Positions 15,867 to 24,091 of a DNA stretch of 36,927 bases are shown piece by piece. The translations under genes and the position numbers were made by a program. The notes below the pieces were generated by a model, which was not told where the DNA came from, made no database searches, and was given only the letters and a program-made list of their open reading frames with translations. Within the stretch, counting starts at the first letter, position 1; every line of letters begins with the position of its first letter. Source of the stretch: Stomatobaculum sp. (GTDB lineage Bacteria; Bacillota_A; Clostridia; Lachnospirales; Lachnospiraceae). The stretch is from the NCBI GenBank assembly GCA_017449925.1, contig JAFSYO010000077.1, positions 1-36,927 on the forward strand, given 5' to 3'.

Positions 15867-15872
15867 TATGAT
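15867..15872 (+). promoter_or_regulatory. Possible −10 box of the lipoprotein gene
   Basis: TATGAT lies about 80 bases before the start codon in a locally AT-rich stretch. No convincing −35 box exists at 16-18 bases. A short GCCC/GGGC hairpin sits just before the ribosome-binding site. Confidence 0.3.
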
Positions 15873-15954
15873 AGATACAAGCAAAAGCAACGGCCGTTAA
15901 AGAAAGATCATGACTAGTTTTCAGCCCTTTTCGGGCGGAAGGAGGACATATATT

Positions 15955-17670
15955 ATGAAAAAAGCTTTTCTCTGCTCTGCTTTATCCCTGGCTCTTCTGA
16001 TGTCCGGCTGCGGATCCGGAACCGGAGCAAGTTCCACCACTGCTGCAGCCCAGAATCCCCCGGCACAGACAGCAGCAGCCGCTGCCGCCGCGGAACAGGC
16101 CGTTGAGAAAGCGGCCGATGCCGCAGAAAAGGCTGCCGGCGATGCAGTTCTTACCTTAGAACAGGCCGGCGATGCCGCCGCTGAAAAAGCAGACAGCCTC
16201 ACAAGAGGACTGGCCGGCGCAGCTGCTGACAAAGCTGCCGCAAAGACCGTGAATTCCCAGGAAGCTCTCATGGAGACCCTTTCGCAGTGGTCCTTCGAAT
16301 TCACCAGCGGTGTCGGCGCCTGGGGCACCTACGTGGAGATCGATAAAGACGGGACCCTGAAGGGAGAATTTTCCGACCAGAATGCCGGAGAAGCCGGCGA
16401 GGGCTATGACGGCACCCTCTGGCTCTGCAACTTCACAGGAAAAGTCTCGGATGCGGAGCAGATTGGACCGGACACCTGGAAGATCCATTTCTCCGACCTG
16501 GAGTACGACACTCCGTCCGGAACCGAAGAGATCGAGGACCGGCTCCGCTACGCATACACAGATGCCTACGGACTTGAAGTCGGCGACACCCTGGAAGTCT
16601 ACCTTCCCGGCGCCGCAGTGAAGGACCTTCCCGAGGGCTATCTGTCCTGGATCGGGCCGCTGCACTTCAGCACCTATTTCCAGGACCGTTTCATCGATTC
16701 CGTTCCGGAAGAGCTTCCCTTCTGCGGCCTCTACAACACAGAAGGTTCCTACGGCTTCTTCTCCATGCCGCGGGATTCTGACCGGAACCTGACCTATCTT
16801 GTGAACCGCGGAAGCTTCCCCGGCATGAAGAACGTCACCGCGGAGATGCATGAGGACGGCACCTACCTCTATGAGGATATGGACGATTCCGGCATGCACC
16901 TGGTCCGTAACCTCTGCTTCCGTACCCCCGATGATTTCCCGAGCATGTACTCCGATCCGGAAGGCTTCTGCCGCGCCTGCGCCAGCAAGCTTGTCAACGG
17001 CGAAGAGCTGAAGGAATTCTACAGCTTCACCTCCGACAAAGAGGCCAGCTCCCTGAACGACTATATGTACTCCCTGGACGGAAAGAATTCCTACTACGCC
17101 TTCTGGGACGAGGGGAGCAATGAGGACACCCGCGACTGGACCGCAAGAATGCTGCAGTACGGGGACTACACCTATGTTTACGGCATCTCTCTCAGCCAGT
17201 ACGACGAGACCATGGCCGGCGAAGCCCGTTATTTCCTCCTCTCCTCCCTGTCCTTCACCGGAAAGCCGGACCGGCTCTCCATGGAGAACCAGGAGGAGGA
17301 AGGCGAGAGCCTGACCGCCTGGGTCAGCAGGGATCCCGCGAAGAAGGACAACATCCTCTATGAAGAAGCTGTCTGGGTCTTCTCCGGAGACGAAGAAGCC
17401 GTCGCGAAATACGGTCTGGATCCTGCCGACATGGCGGACGACTACGTCATCATGCCCGGTGAAAAAGGCAAGGTCTCCGCATCCTTCTCGAAGGATGCCG
17501 CCTGCTACATCCAGTTCCCGGAGGGAGACAGCGTAAGAAGGCAGCGCAGCATTCCTGAGTTCCTGGAATACCTGGATAAGCACTCCGGTTCCGAAGACCG
17601 TCTCTTCATGAAGCTGATCCTTGACCAGGACGGCGATGTCGCCTTCATTTACGAGCCCTACAGACCGTAA
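15955..17670 (+). CDS. Lipoprotein of unknown function with Ala-rich segment
   Basis: This 571-residue predicted lipoprotein starts MKKAFLCSALSLALLMSGCG; the lipobox Cys is residue 19. Residues 28-98 are extremely rich in alanine, with Glu, Lys and Asp at heptad-like spacing. They probably form a long helix or coiled coil lifting the body away from the membrane. The rest (100-571) is a mostly β-type region with many acidic and aromatic residues and no motif I know. A WTARMLQYGDYTYVYGISLS stretch and a C-terminal VAFIYEPYRP are visible. AAGGAGG is 9 bases before the ATG. The gene stands alone on plus between two minus-strand groups and ends with its own terminator. Surface anchoring is seen in the sequence; function is not known. 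Confidence 0.85.
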   Translation: MKKAFLCSALSLALLMSGCGSGTGASSTTAAAQNPPAQTAAAAAAAEQAVEKAADAAEKAAGDAVLTLEQAGDAAAEKADSLTRGLAGAAADKAAAKTVNSQEALMETLSQWSFEFTSGVGAWGTYVEIDKDGTLKGEFSDQNAGEAGEGYDGTLWLCNFTGKVSDAEQIGPDTWKIHFSDLEYDTPSGTEEIEDRLRYAYTDAYGLEVGDTLEVYLPGAAVKDLPEGYLSWIGPLHFSTYFQDRFIDSVPEELPFCGLYNTEGSYGFFSMPRDSDRNLTYLVNRGSFPGMKNVTAEMHEDGTYLYEDMDDSGMHLVRNLCFRTPDDFPSMYSDPEGFCRACASKLVNGEELKEFYSFTSDKEASSLNDYMYSLDGKNSYYAFWDEGSNEDTRDWTARMLQYGDYTYVYGISLSQYDETMAGEARYFLLSSLSFTGKPDRLSMENQEEEGESLTAWVSRDPAKKDNILYEEAVWVFSGDEEAVAKYGLDPADMADDYVIMPGEKGKVSASFSKDAACYIQFPEGDSVRRQRSIPEFLEYLDKHSGSEDRLFMKLILDQDGDVAFIYEPYRP

Positions 17671-17688
17671 GCAGCTACTACAACCATA

Positions 17689-17721
17689 ATGCCGGCGCCC
17701 TGAACAGGGTGCCGGCATTTT
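17689..17721 (+). terminator. Terminator of the lipoprotein gene
   Basis: ATGCCGGC (17689-17696) pairs with GCCGGCAT (17711-17718), continued inward by CCCT/AGGG, and four T residues follow. It lies 19 bases after the stop. It may also serve the convergent glycosyltransferase gene, although the T run on that strand is poor. Confidence 0.8.
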
Positions 17722-17756
17722 CTATCGTATTGCTTCAGACATTCACTTGAATTATT

Positions 17757-19064
17757 TCAGTTCAGCTCCAGCTGCTTCCGGATAGCGGAGACCTCAGTCT
17801 CCTCCGCCTCCCGGAAGCTCTTTTTTTCTTCCTTGGTTATGACGCCGAAGCGAAGGCGCAGATAATCCTCTTCACACTCCCGTATGCGGATGATGATTTC
17901 GTCCGCATCCGCTGTCAAGTCCGCGTTCAGAGTCAGTTCATCCGTGTTAAGCGTGTACTTGATCAGTTTTTTCAGGGCCAGTTTCTGGAGACTGATGAGA
18001 AGGGCTGCGTGGGAAAGTCCCGTAAAATCTCTGGCTTCCTTCATGGTCTTCTTGCTTCCGGAGTAAATAAGATACTGGATCAGCTTCACGTCGGGAAGCT
18101 CCAGCCCGCACCGCATGGCAGCGGCGTCCAGATAGCGATCCAGGACCTTCCCCGTGTAGTAGTAGTCCGTGAAGACATTGATCATCAGGTCTCCCCGCAC
18201 CTCCACAGGCACTGACTCCTGGCCCAGTTTTTTCGTGCTCGGGAGAATGGGGTTCGCGCCGTCATCGCCCGCGTAGGCCACCAGGAACCTCATGATCTCC
18301 GGCTTTCTCCGGCGGTACTCCTCCTCGTCATAGAGCTTCCGGTAGAAGTCTTTGTAATAATCGACGACATTCAGCTTCATGTCGACGATGCCCTGCACGT
18401 TCATCCCCTGCTGCACCAGGGAGCCCTCTGTCTTCACATAATAGTAGATGGGCACCGGCAGCACCGCGATGTTCTCCGTGTGCAGCACGTACTCCATGTT
18501 GAAGATGAAGTCCTCGCACCAGTGCAGGCTTTCGTCCATGCGGATGCCGTACTTATTAAGGATCTCCCGGCGGAACAGCTTGTTCCAGAGCACGCCGTAA
18601 TAATAATCCGCCGGATTCTTCATCATGTAGTCCCCGTATTCTTCGCGGGTGATGACTCTGGAAGTCCAGATGTCTCCTTTTCTGGAAGTGTGCTCTCCCA
18701 CCACGCGGTAAAAGTCGGCGATGACCATGTCCGCGTCGTTTTCCTCCGCCGTCCGGACAAAAAGCTTCGTCGCGTCCTTTGTGATCCAGTCGTCCGCGTC
18801 CAGGAACTGGATCCAGTCGCCCTTCGCCATGTCGAGGGCCATATTTCTGGTGGCGGAAACGCCGGAATTCGGCTTGTGGACCACCCGGACCCTTTCGTCC
18901 TTCTCCGCGTACTCGTCCAGAATGACGGGAGACCCGTCCTTGCTTCCATCGTCCATTAAAAGAAGTTCGAAGTCCTTATACTCCTGGTCCAGCACACTGT
19001 CGATACAGCGCCGCACCGCCTTCTCCGCGTTGTAGATGGGAATAATGATCGATACCTTAGGCAT
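17757..19064 (-). CDS. GT2 glycosyltransferase with C-terminal MarR-like winged helix
   Basis: This 435-residue protein begins with a family 2 glycosyltransferase domain (about 1-220). It has KVSIIIPIYNAEKAVRRCI, LLMDDGSKDGSP, the nucleotide-sugar binding DAD at 89-91 (FLDADDW) and a late ESLHWCEDFIFNMEYV. Such enzymes build cell-surface glycans. Residues about 305-430 look like a MarR-type winged helix: a helix pair LPDVKLIQYLIYSG, a helix-turn-helix MKEARDFTGLSHAALLISLQ, a β wing with KLIKYTLN…LTLNADLT, and a C-terminal dimerisation-type helix. This tail is not part of normal GT2 enzymes. The in-frame reading could extend 144 bases further, but GAGGAGG is 6 bases before the chosen ATG. The start overlaps the GH5 stop by 8 bases, so they are coupled. 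Confidence 0.85.
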   Translation of the reverse strand: MPKVSIIIPIYNAEKAVRRCIDSVLDQEYKDFELLLMDDGSKDGSPVILDEYAEKDERVRVVHKPNSGVSATRNMALDMAKGDWIQFLDADDWITKDATKLFVRTAEENDADMVIADFYRVVGEHTSRKGDIWTSRVITREEYGDYMMKNPADYYYGVLWNKLFRREILNKYGIRMDESLHWCEDFIFNMEYVLHTENIAVLPVPIYYYVKTEGSLVQQGMNVQGIVDMKLNVVDYYKDFYRKLYDEEEYRRRKPEIMRFLVAYAGDDGANPILPSTKKLGQESVPVEVRGDLMINVFTDYYYTGKVLDRYLDAAAMRCGLELPDVKLIQYLIYSGSKKTMKEARDFTGLSHAALLISLQKLALKKLIKYTLNTDELTLNADLTADADEIIIRIRECEEDYLRLRFGVITKEEKKSFREAEETEVSAIRKQLELN

Positions 19065-20445
19065 TTGTCTCCTCCTCGGGCACTTCCTGTGTAAGCCAGT
19101 TTCTCTTAATACATCTGCGGAAGTCCCAGCCGTACTTCCAGCTTTCCCCAGCGGGGATCTTCCTGTTCCCGCAGAGCTTGTAGCTCCAGTAGATCCAGCC
19201 GGCCGCACTGTCCCAGGCCTGGAGCTCCATCTCCGAGATCTCCCGGTAGCGTTCCCGCTGCTTCTCCTGCAGTGCTTCCTTCCTCTTTCTGAGGAACTGG
19301 TCTACATTTTCTTTGAGAAAGTTTTCCACGTTCTGCTCCACGCTCTGCAGGGCTTCCGCTTCTTTTTGCTCCAGCTTCCGGAAGATGCCTCGTTTCCGTT
19401 TTGCTTTTTCCTGCAGCTGAGCAGAAAGTTCCGACAATTCTTTCAGACGGGTCCCGAGGATATCAGTCCCCTTTCCCGCGTAGCGGTGATTCTTGAAGAA
19501 GGACGCATACCTTGTGCAGATGCACCACTCTCCAACCAGGACTGGCACAGCCTTTTGTGTCTTTTTGATCTGCCGCTCCGCGTGCCTTAAGAACAGGCGG
19601 TACACAAAGGGCCGGTGGACCGGCAGGAACATCTCCATGGCCCAGATGTACTGGTGCGTGTCCAGAAAAACATTTGTCATCCCGCTTCTGCGGAAGAAGG
19701 CGTTCCATGCAGTCAGGCGGAAACCGTCGTGGAACACCACCGCTTTGTCCTCCGGCATGACTTCCCTGAGCCGCCGGTAAGCCTCCAGGTAAAAACTCCG
19801 GAGAAATTTGAGAGGCACGTGGCCCGAGCCCCGGGATTCTTCCTTGTTCCTGGCCCTGCCTGTAGTCGGCGCCGTATGGTACACAATCCAGCTGATGGGC
19901 TCGTTCAGGACCTCGATCCCAAACAGTCCCTCCCTGTTTCCGTACCGCTCCCCAAGACGCTGAAGCACCGTAAGGACGTATTCCACCTCCTCCGGATCCC
20001 GGTGCCAGCGGCACACACCGACCAGCCCGCCGTTGTCATAGCCATTCTGGTTTCCCGGCGTCGTATGAAGGTCGATAAGCACCTTCAGGCAGGTCCGCTC
20101 CGCCCAGAGAAACGCCCGGTCCAGGTATTCGACGCAGCTCGCCGCAGGAGTATCAGCCATATTCTTGTTCTGGCTTCCCTCGAGAGGATGGTCTCCGAAA
20201 ATAAACCACGGGACCGGTATGCGGACCAGGTTCATTCCCTGAGCCGCGATCCACCGGAAATCCGCCTCGGTGATCCAGCTGTCCCGGTGCTTCTTCAGCC
20301 GCCGCTCCAGCTCCTCTGCGGGAAGAAGCCGCCGGAGCCAGGTCTCATCCTCCGCGTCCGTATCCCGGAACAGTTCCGGCTCCATCCACCGCTCCAGCAC
20401 CAGCCAGTTTCCCAGGTTGACGCCGCGGATCTTATCCCTGGTAAT
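19057..20445 (-). CDS. GH5-type glycoside hydrolase, cytosolic, with coiled-coil insert
   Basis: The body has 447 residues from GTG 20400. I extend it 15 residues to an AUU at 20445, because the conserved RGVNLGNWLVLERWM motif begins upstream of 20400. Numbered from the GTG, the TIM barrel shows RIPVPWFIFGD, LIDLHTTPGNQNG, acid/base Glu167 in EVLNEP and nucleophile Glu291 in VLVGEWC. It is closest to exo-1,3-β-glucanase-like GH5. No signal peptide is visible, so it acts inside the cell. Residues about 315-392 are a charged Lys/Glu/Gln-rich coiled coil inserted before the last strand (GWIYWSYK); this is atypical. It overlaps the glycosyltransferase by 8 bases, suggesting a shared glycan task. 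In the extension frame, GGGAG lies 6 bases before AUU. Confidence 0.8.
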   Translation of the reverse strand: MTRDKIRGVNLGNWLVLERWMEPELFRDTDAEDETWLRRLLPAEELERRLKKHRDSWITEADFRWIAAQGMNLVRIPVPWFIFGDHPLEGSQNKNMADTPAASCVEYLDRAFLWAERTCLKVLIDLHTTPGNQNGYDNGGLVGVCRWHRDPEEVEYVLTVLQRLGERYGNREGLFGIEVLNEPISWIVYHTAPTTGRARNKEESRGSGHVPLKFLRSFYLEAYRRLREVMPEDKAVVFHDGFRLTAWNAFFRRSGMTNVFLDTHQYIWAMEMFLPVHRPFVYRLFLRHAERQIKKTQKAVPVLVGEWCICTRYASFFKNHRYAGKGTDILGTRLKELSELSAQLQEKAKRKRGIFRKLEQKEAEALQSVEQNVENFLKENVDQFLRKRKEALQEKQRERYREISEMELQAWDSAAGWIYWSYKLCGNRKIPAGESWKYGWDFRRCIKRNWLTQEVPEEETNA

Positions 20446-20476
20446 TTCCTTCTCCCTTCCATTCCCCCTATCAGAC

Positions 20477-20498
20477 GCGCCCCGAAGATGCGGGGCGC
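20477..20498 (-). terminator. GC-rich hairpin after the transaldolase gene
   Basis: GCGCCCCG (20477-20484 region) pairs over 8 bp with CGGGGCGC (20491-20498), with a 6-base loop. No T run follows on minus. It may be a weak terminator or an RNA stabiliser between transaldolase and the GH5 gene, about 30 bases before the GH5 start. Confidence 0.4.
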
Positions 20499-20527
20499 CG
20501 TGGTCTCGATGCTGTCAGAATGTGGAA

Positions 20528-21184
20528 TTACTTTCCGAAAACTTTTTCGTAGTCAGCTTTGAACTTCGCGATGCCGATGTCGGTAAGCGGGTGCTTCAGC
20601 ATCTGCATCAGGACGCCGTAAGGAACGGTCGCGATGTCCGCGCCGGCCTGCGCGCACTGAATGACATGCATGGAGTGACGGACAGACGCACTGATGATCT
20701 GGGTTTCGATGTCACCGTACATACTGAAGATCTCGGCGATATCCGCGATCAGCTGAACGCCGTCGGTTCCGACGTCATCCAGTCTACCGAGGAACGGAGA
20801 AACATAAGTTGCGCCAGCTCTTGCAGCCAGAAGGGCCTGCGCCGGGGAGAACACCAGAGTCACGTTGGTCTTGATGCCTTCCTTGCTGAGCACCTTCACC
20901 GCCTTCAGTCCTTCGCCGGTCATCGGGATCTTAACGACCATGTTCGGATGCAGCGCTGCAATCGCTCTTCCCTCTTCGATCATGCCTTCTGCGGAAGTGG
21001 TGGATGCCTTCACCTCGCCGGAGATCGGCCCGTCGACAATGGAGGTGATCTCCTTCAGGGTCTCAATGTAATCTCTTCCCTCTTTCGCGATCAGGGACGG
21101 GTTCGTGGTAACACCGCAGATAATGCCCATATCAGCTGCTTCACGAATCTCATTCACATTAGCGGTATCGATAAAAAACTTCAT
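20528..21184 (-). CDS. Transaldolase / fructose-6-phosphate aldolase family
   Basis: This 218-residue short transaldolase-type aldolase has [15 protein letters not shown] at the N-terminus, [13 protein letters not shown] (24-36), the Schiff-base lysine K85 in MVVKIPMT, and [21 protein letters not shown]. The short form includes true transaldolases (exchange of dihydroxyacetone units in the pentose phosphate route) and fructose-6-phosphate aldolases. Which reaction dominates depends on a few active-site residues I cannot settle here. The promoter upstream is close to consensus and AAGGAGGAG lies before the ATG, so expression is likely high. The ROK kinase gene lies just upstream on the same strand. 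Together with the PPi-type phosphofructokinase this fits sugar catabolism. Confidence 0.92.
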   Translation of the reverse strand: MKFFIDTANVNEIREAADMGIICGVTTNPSLIAKEGRDYIETLKEITSIVDGPISGEVKASTTSAEGMIEEGRAIAALHPNMVVKIPMTGEGLKAVKVLSKEGIKTNVTLVFSPAQALLAARAGATYVSPFLGRLDDVGTDGVQLIADIAEIFSMYGDIETQIISASVRHSMHVIQCAQAGADIATVPYGVLMQMLKHPLTDIGIAKFKADYEKVFGK

Positions 21185-21245
21185 GTTGCGCTCCTCCTTG
21201 TTGTCCTTCTTTTTCCCGGTAGTCAGTGTCTGTGAAACTGTAACT

Positions 21246-21275
21246 ATTATACCTTTAACAGGGTATAGCTGTCAA
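21246..21275 (-). promoter_or_regulatory. Consensus promoter of the transaldolase gene
   Basis: On minus, TTGACA (21270-21275) and TATAAT (21246-21251) are perfect boxes with an 18-base spacer. The 5′ untranslated region is about 55 bases. Confidence 0.8.
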
Positions 21276-21302
21276 AACACTGTTTAACTCAGCACCCGGA
21301 TA

Positions 21303-22262
21303 TTACTTCTCCTCGATCATTGCCAGGGCGCCGTAGATGTTGGAGTCATCGCCCAGCTCGGCGATCTTCAGATCTACGGTGGAACGGATGGAAGGCATGC
21401 AGTAGCGGTCCACTTCCTTCAGGATTTTCTCCAGGAAGATCTCGCCGCAGGCTTCGATGACACCGCCGCCGTACACCACAATATCCGGGCTGATGGTATT
21501 GATCATATTGCCGGTGGCGATCGCCAGGTAATGGCAGGCGCGGTCCACCGCTTCCATAGCCACCGTATCCTTCGCCGCCAGGGCCTTCTTCAGGATCTTG
21601 CTCTTGAAGACGCCGCCCTGGACGCTGTCCTTCATCATGCTCTCTCTGCCGCGGTTCGTCTGCTCCCGGATGTAGGCGGACATGCCCTGCTTACTGGACA
21701 GTGCCTCCAGGCAGCCTCTCTGACCGCATCCGCACAGCGGTCCTTCCGGCTCGAGGATCATGTGGCCGTACTCCGCCGCCTTGAACTTGTTGCCCGTGAA
21801 CAGCTTACCGTCCAGGATCAGGCCGCCGCCCATGCCCGTGCCGGGGAAGAAACCGACTACGTTCTTATAGCCCCGGGCCGCACCGTACTTGTACTCGCCC
21901 AGCACACCTACGTTCACATCGTTGCCGATGAAGAACGGCACCCCGAACTTTTTCTCGATCGGCGTCTTGATATCATAATCTCTCCAGGGAAGATTCGGGG
22001 AAAAGAGGACGATGCCCTTGGCGGAATCGATGACGCCGGGCGCGCCCGCAGCGATGGCGCTGATGTCCTTCTTCTTGATGCCGGACGCCTCCAGCATCTC
22101 CGCCACAACGCTGATGATGACCTCCTCCACGTTCTCCTTGGAGTCGCCTCCCTCTTTCGTCTTCTTCTTCAGACGGTAGACGATCTCTTTGTTCTTGTCG
22201 AAGATCGCCCCCAGGACCTTCGTCCCGCCAATGTCAAGACAAATATTGTACTTTCCGGCCAT
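21303..22262 (-). CDS. ROK family sugar kinase (glucokinase-like)
   Basis: This 319-residue cytosolic kinase phosphorylates a hexose using ATP. The actin-like fold shows phosphate-1 LDIGGTKV (9-16), the sugar-binding GNDVN (113-117, catalytic Asp115), GTGMGGG (141-147) and AAEYGHM. The ROK zinc site is intact: His167 and CGCGQRGCLEA with Cys177, Cys179 and Cys184. No DNA-binding domain is present, so it is an enzyme rather than a ROK repressor. Glucose is the most likely substrate by resemblance to Firmicutes glucokinases, but N-acetylated sugars cannot be excluded. GGAGG is 9 bases before the ATG. The 178-base gap upstream is AT-rich (TATTATATTAG on minus near 22370) and probably holds its promoter, without a clear −35. 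Confidence 0.92.
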   Translation of the reverse strand: MAGKYNICLDIGGTKVLGAIFDKNKEIVYRLKKKTKEGGDSKENVEEVIISVVAEMLEASGIKKKDISAIAAGAPGVIDSAKGIVLFSPNLPWRDYDIKTPIEKKFGVPFFIGNDVNVGVLGEYKYGAARGYKNVVGFFPGTGMGGGLILDGKLFTGNKFKAAEYGHMILEPEGPLCGCGQRGCLEALSSKQGMSAYIREQTNRGRESMMKDSVQGGVFKSKILKKALAAKDTVAMEAVDRACHYLAIATGNMINTISPDIVVYGGGVIEACGEIFLEKILKEVDRYCMPSIRSTVDLKIAELGDDSNIYGALAMIEEK

Positions 22263-22440
22263 ACCTCATTTCCTCCCCGATGATAATTGACGATGGATCT
22301 TTCCCTTGGATACGTTTTTGACTGCCGTTCTATTTCTTCTGCTGCTGACCGCAGGATGTCATACTACTAATATAATAGATTCTTTCGTAAAAAGAAACGG
22401 AAGAAGCACGAGTTTCGGGTCCTTTTTTGGTACTTTTTTC

Positions 22441-23361
22441 TCAAAATTCATACAAAAACGTCATCAGCGGCATAGTGACCAGGCACATCACTGTGGTCAC
22501 GGTGTTGATTGCCGTGGCGTACTGCGGTTCCCGGTCAAAGAGCCGCGCCATCTGGGTAATACTGGTGGCGGTGGGCGTCATGCAGGCAAGAAGACTGATG
22601 TACAGCACGGTCTTCCCGTCCGGAGCCATCGCCGCAATTCCGGAAAGCTTCATGGCCAGCACCACAAGTCCCGGAACCACAAGCATCTTCAGAAAAGCAA
22701 TGATCCAGATCCGTTTTCCCTGGAGCATCTTTTTCATGTCAGTGCCAGCGAAGATCATACCCATGTTCAACATGGTGATGGGGCCGATGGTCCCGCCCAG
22801 CGACTTCACCGCTCCGTGGAGAAGCGGAGGGAATTTCAGCCGGAGCAGGAACATGATAAGTCCTATGAAACAGGCCATCAGATTCAGGTTGGTAAGAATA
22901 GCTTTCAGATCCATCCCCCGCTTTCCTTCGATGATGGATCTTCCGTGGGACCACATGATCCCCTGCTGCACAAACATGAAAGCACTGGCATAGATGACCC
23001 ACTCTTCTCCCAGAATTGCCAGGACCAGGGGGATGATCAGATTGCCCGCATTGGAATAGATGAGAGAAGCTTTTTCTATCCCGGAAAAACGGAACGGAAT
23101 ACTCAGCCCGTAGACCACCAGGAACACCAGCGCGTGGATCATGACTCCCGACATCAGAGCCAGCTTGAAATTCTCCACGACTTCCGGTGCGTAGTCGATC
23201 TGGAACGCATTCAGTATGTTGGCCGGGCATATGATATAGACTATGATGATCGAAAGCGCCCGGCTTTCCTCTGCCTTTAGTATCCCCAGGCGGACGACCA
23301 TATAGCCGCAGAGCATCATCAGGAACATCTGGATGATCTGCTGTGTCAGAAGCAAAGACAT
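22441..23361 (-). CDS. AEC family (auxin efflux carrier-like) transporter
   Basis: This 306-residue protein has about ten membrane segments arranged as two inverted halves of five. The N-terminal MSLLLTQQIIQMFLMMLCGYMVVRLG, the centre NAGNLIIPLVLAILG and the C-terminal LACMTPTATSITQMARLF followed by QYATAINTVTTVMCLVTMPLM are typical. Family members export or import malate, malonate or amino-acid-like organic anions; the substrate is unknown. The longer in-frame reading adds 14 residues but has no ribosome-binding site; GGGGG is 6 bases before the ATG at 23361. It begins 52 bases after a HAD phosphatase gene and is likely at the end of that operon. Confidence 0.88.
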   Translation of the reverse strand: MSLLLTQQIIQMFLMMLCGYMVVRLGILKAEESRALSIIIVYIICPANILNAFQIDYAPEVVENFKLALMSGVMIHALVFLVVYGLSIPFRFSGIEKASLIYSNAGNLIIPLVLAILGEEWVIYASAFMFVQQGIMWSHGRSIIEGKRGMDLKAILTNLNLMACFIGLIMFLLRLKFPPLLHGAVKSLGGTIGPITMLNMGMIFAGTDMKKMLQGKRIWIIAFLKMLVVPGLVVLAMKLSGIAAMAPDGKTVLYISLLACMTPTATSITQMARLFDREPQYATAINTVTTVMCLVTMPLMTFLYEF

Positions 23362-23413
23362 AAAAAACCCCCGTAGGAAAAAACAACACCTTTGGACCGG
23401 CAAAAACCGCTGC

Positions 23414-24067
23414 TCAGAATTCCGGGTTCCCGGTCAGGAACCGCTCCAGTTCCTTCATGGTGTCGAAAATGATGTCAGCGCCTGCCTCCTCCAGCTCGCC
23501 TTCTGCTGCGTAGCCCCAGCGGACGCCGATGCAGGGAATGCCGCACTTTCTCGCTCCGCCCACATCGTACTTTGTGTCGCCCACCAGGACAGAGTTTTCT
23601 TTTTCCGCGCCGCATTGTTCCATGGCCCGGGAAAGGATCTCCCATTTCTTATCGTTGCCGGGTCCGATCCTGCTTCCCACCACGACGTCAAAACATTCCG
23701 TGAGCCCGCCCTTCTCTATCAGCTGCTCAGCCATGTTCTGGGGCTTCGAGGTCGCGACACCGACCTTCAGCCCGGCTGCCTTCAGCGCCAGGAGGAATCG
23801 TTTGATTCCCGGAAACGGCTTGCTCTCAAAGATGCCTATAGGCGCGTAGCGCTCCCGGAACACCCTCACCATGTCAATAGCGTCCTGCTCCGACACGTGG
23901 TACACTTCCATGAATTTATCCGCCAGCGGCGGCCCCGCGAACTTCCGGAGCTCATGAAGCTCCGCGTCCATGCCGCGCTGCCGCAATGCGTACTGAATGC
24001 TCTTCGTGATCCCTTCCACGGTATCGTAGACCGTTCCGTCAAAATCAAAGAAGACATATTTGATCAT
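23414..24067 (-). CDS. HAD hydrolase, phosphoglycolate phosphatase-like
   Basis: This 217-residue HAD phosphatase has motif I FFDFDGTVYDT (nucleophile Asp8, acid/base Asp10), a helical C1-type cap, motif II VGVATSKPQ, motif III lysine in the KK region near 150, and motif IV LVGDTKYDVGGA. It matches the Gph/PpaX branch, which hydrolyses phosphoglycolate, pyrophosphate or similar small phosphates. The substrate is not determined. It starts 24 bases after a second HAD gene and lies downstream of a DHH phosphoesterase, so three phosphate-handling enzymes share this transcript. Confidence 0.9.
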   Translation of the reverse strand: MIKYVFFDFDGTVYDTVEGITKSIQYALRQRGMDAELHELRKFAGPPLADKFMEVYHVSEQDAIDMVRVFRERYAPIGIFESKPFPGIKRFLLALKAAGLKVGVATSKPQNMAEQLIEKGGLTECFDVVVGSRIGPGNDKKWEILSRAMEQCGAEKENSVLVGDTKYDVGGARKCGIPCIGVRWGYAAEGELEEAGADIIFDTMKELERFLTGNPEF

Positions 24068-24091
24068 TCTTACGGATCCCCTTTAAGATCA

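Noticed and set aside
16156..17718. A 520-codon open frame on minus across the lipoprotein
   Set aside because: The plus-strand gene has signal peptide, lipobox, ribosome-binding site and terminator; the minus frame has none of these.
20440..20465. ATG at about 20463 as the GH5 start
   Set aside because: It is in a different frame from the GH5 barrel and GGGGG lies too close; it would work only if the sequence contained an indel.
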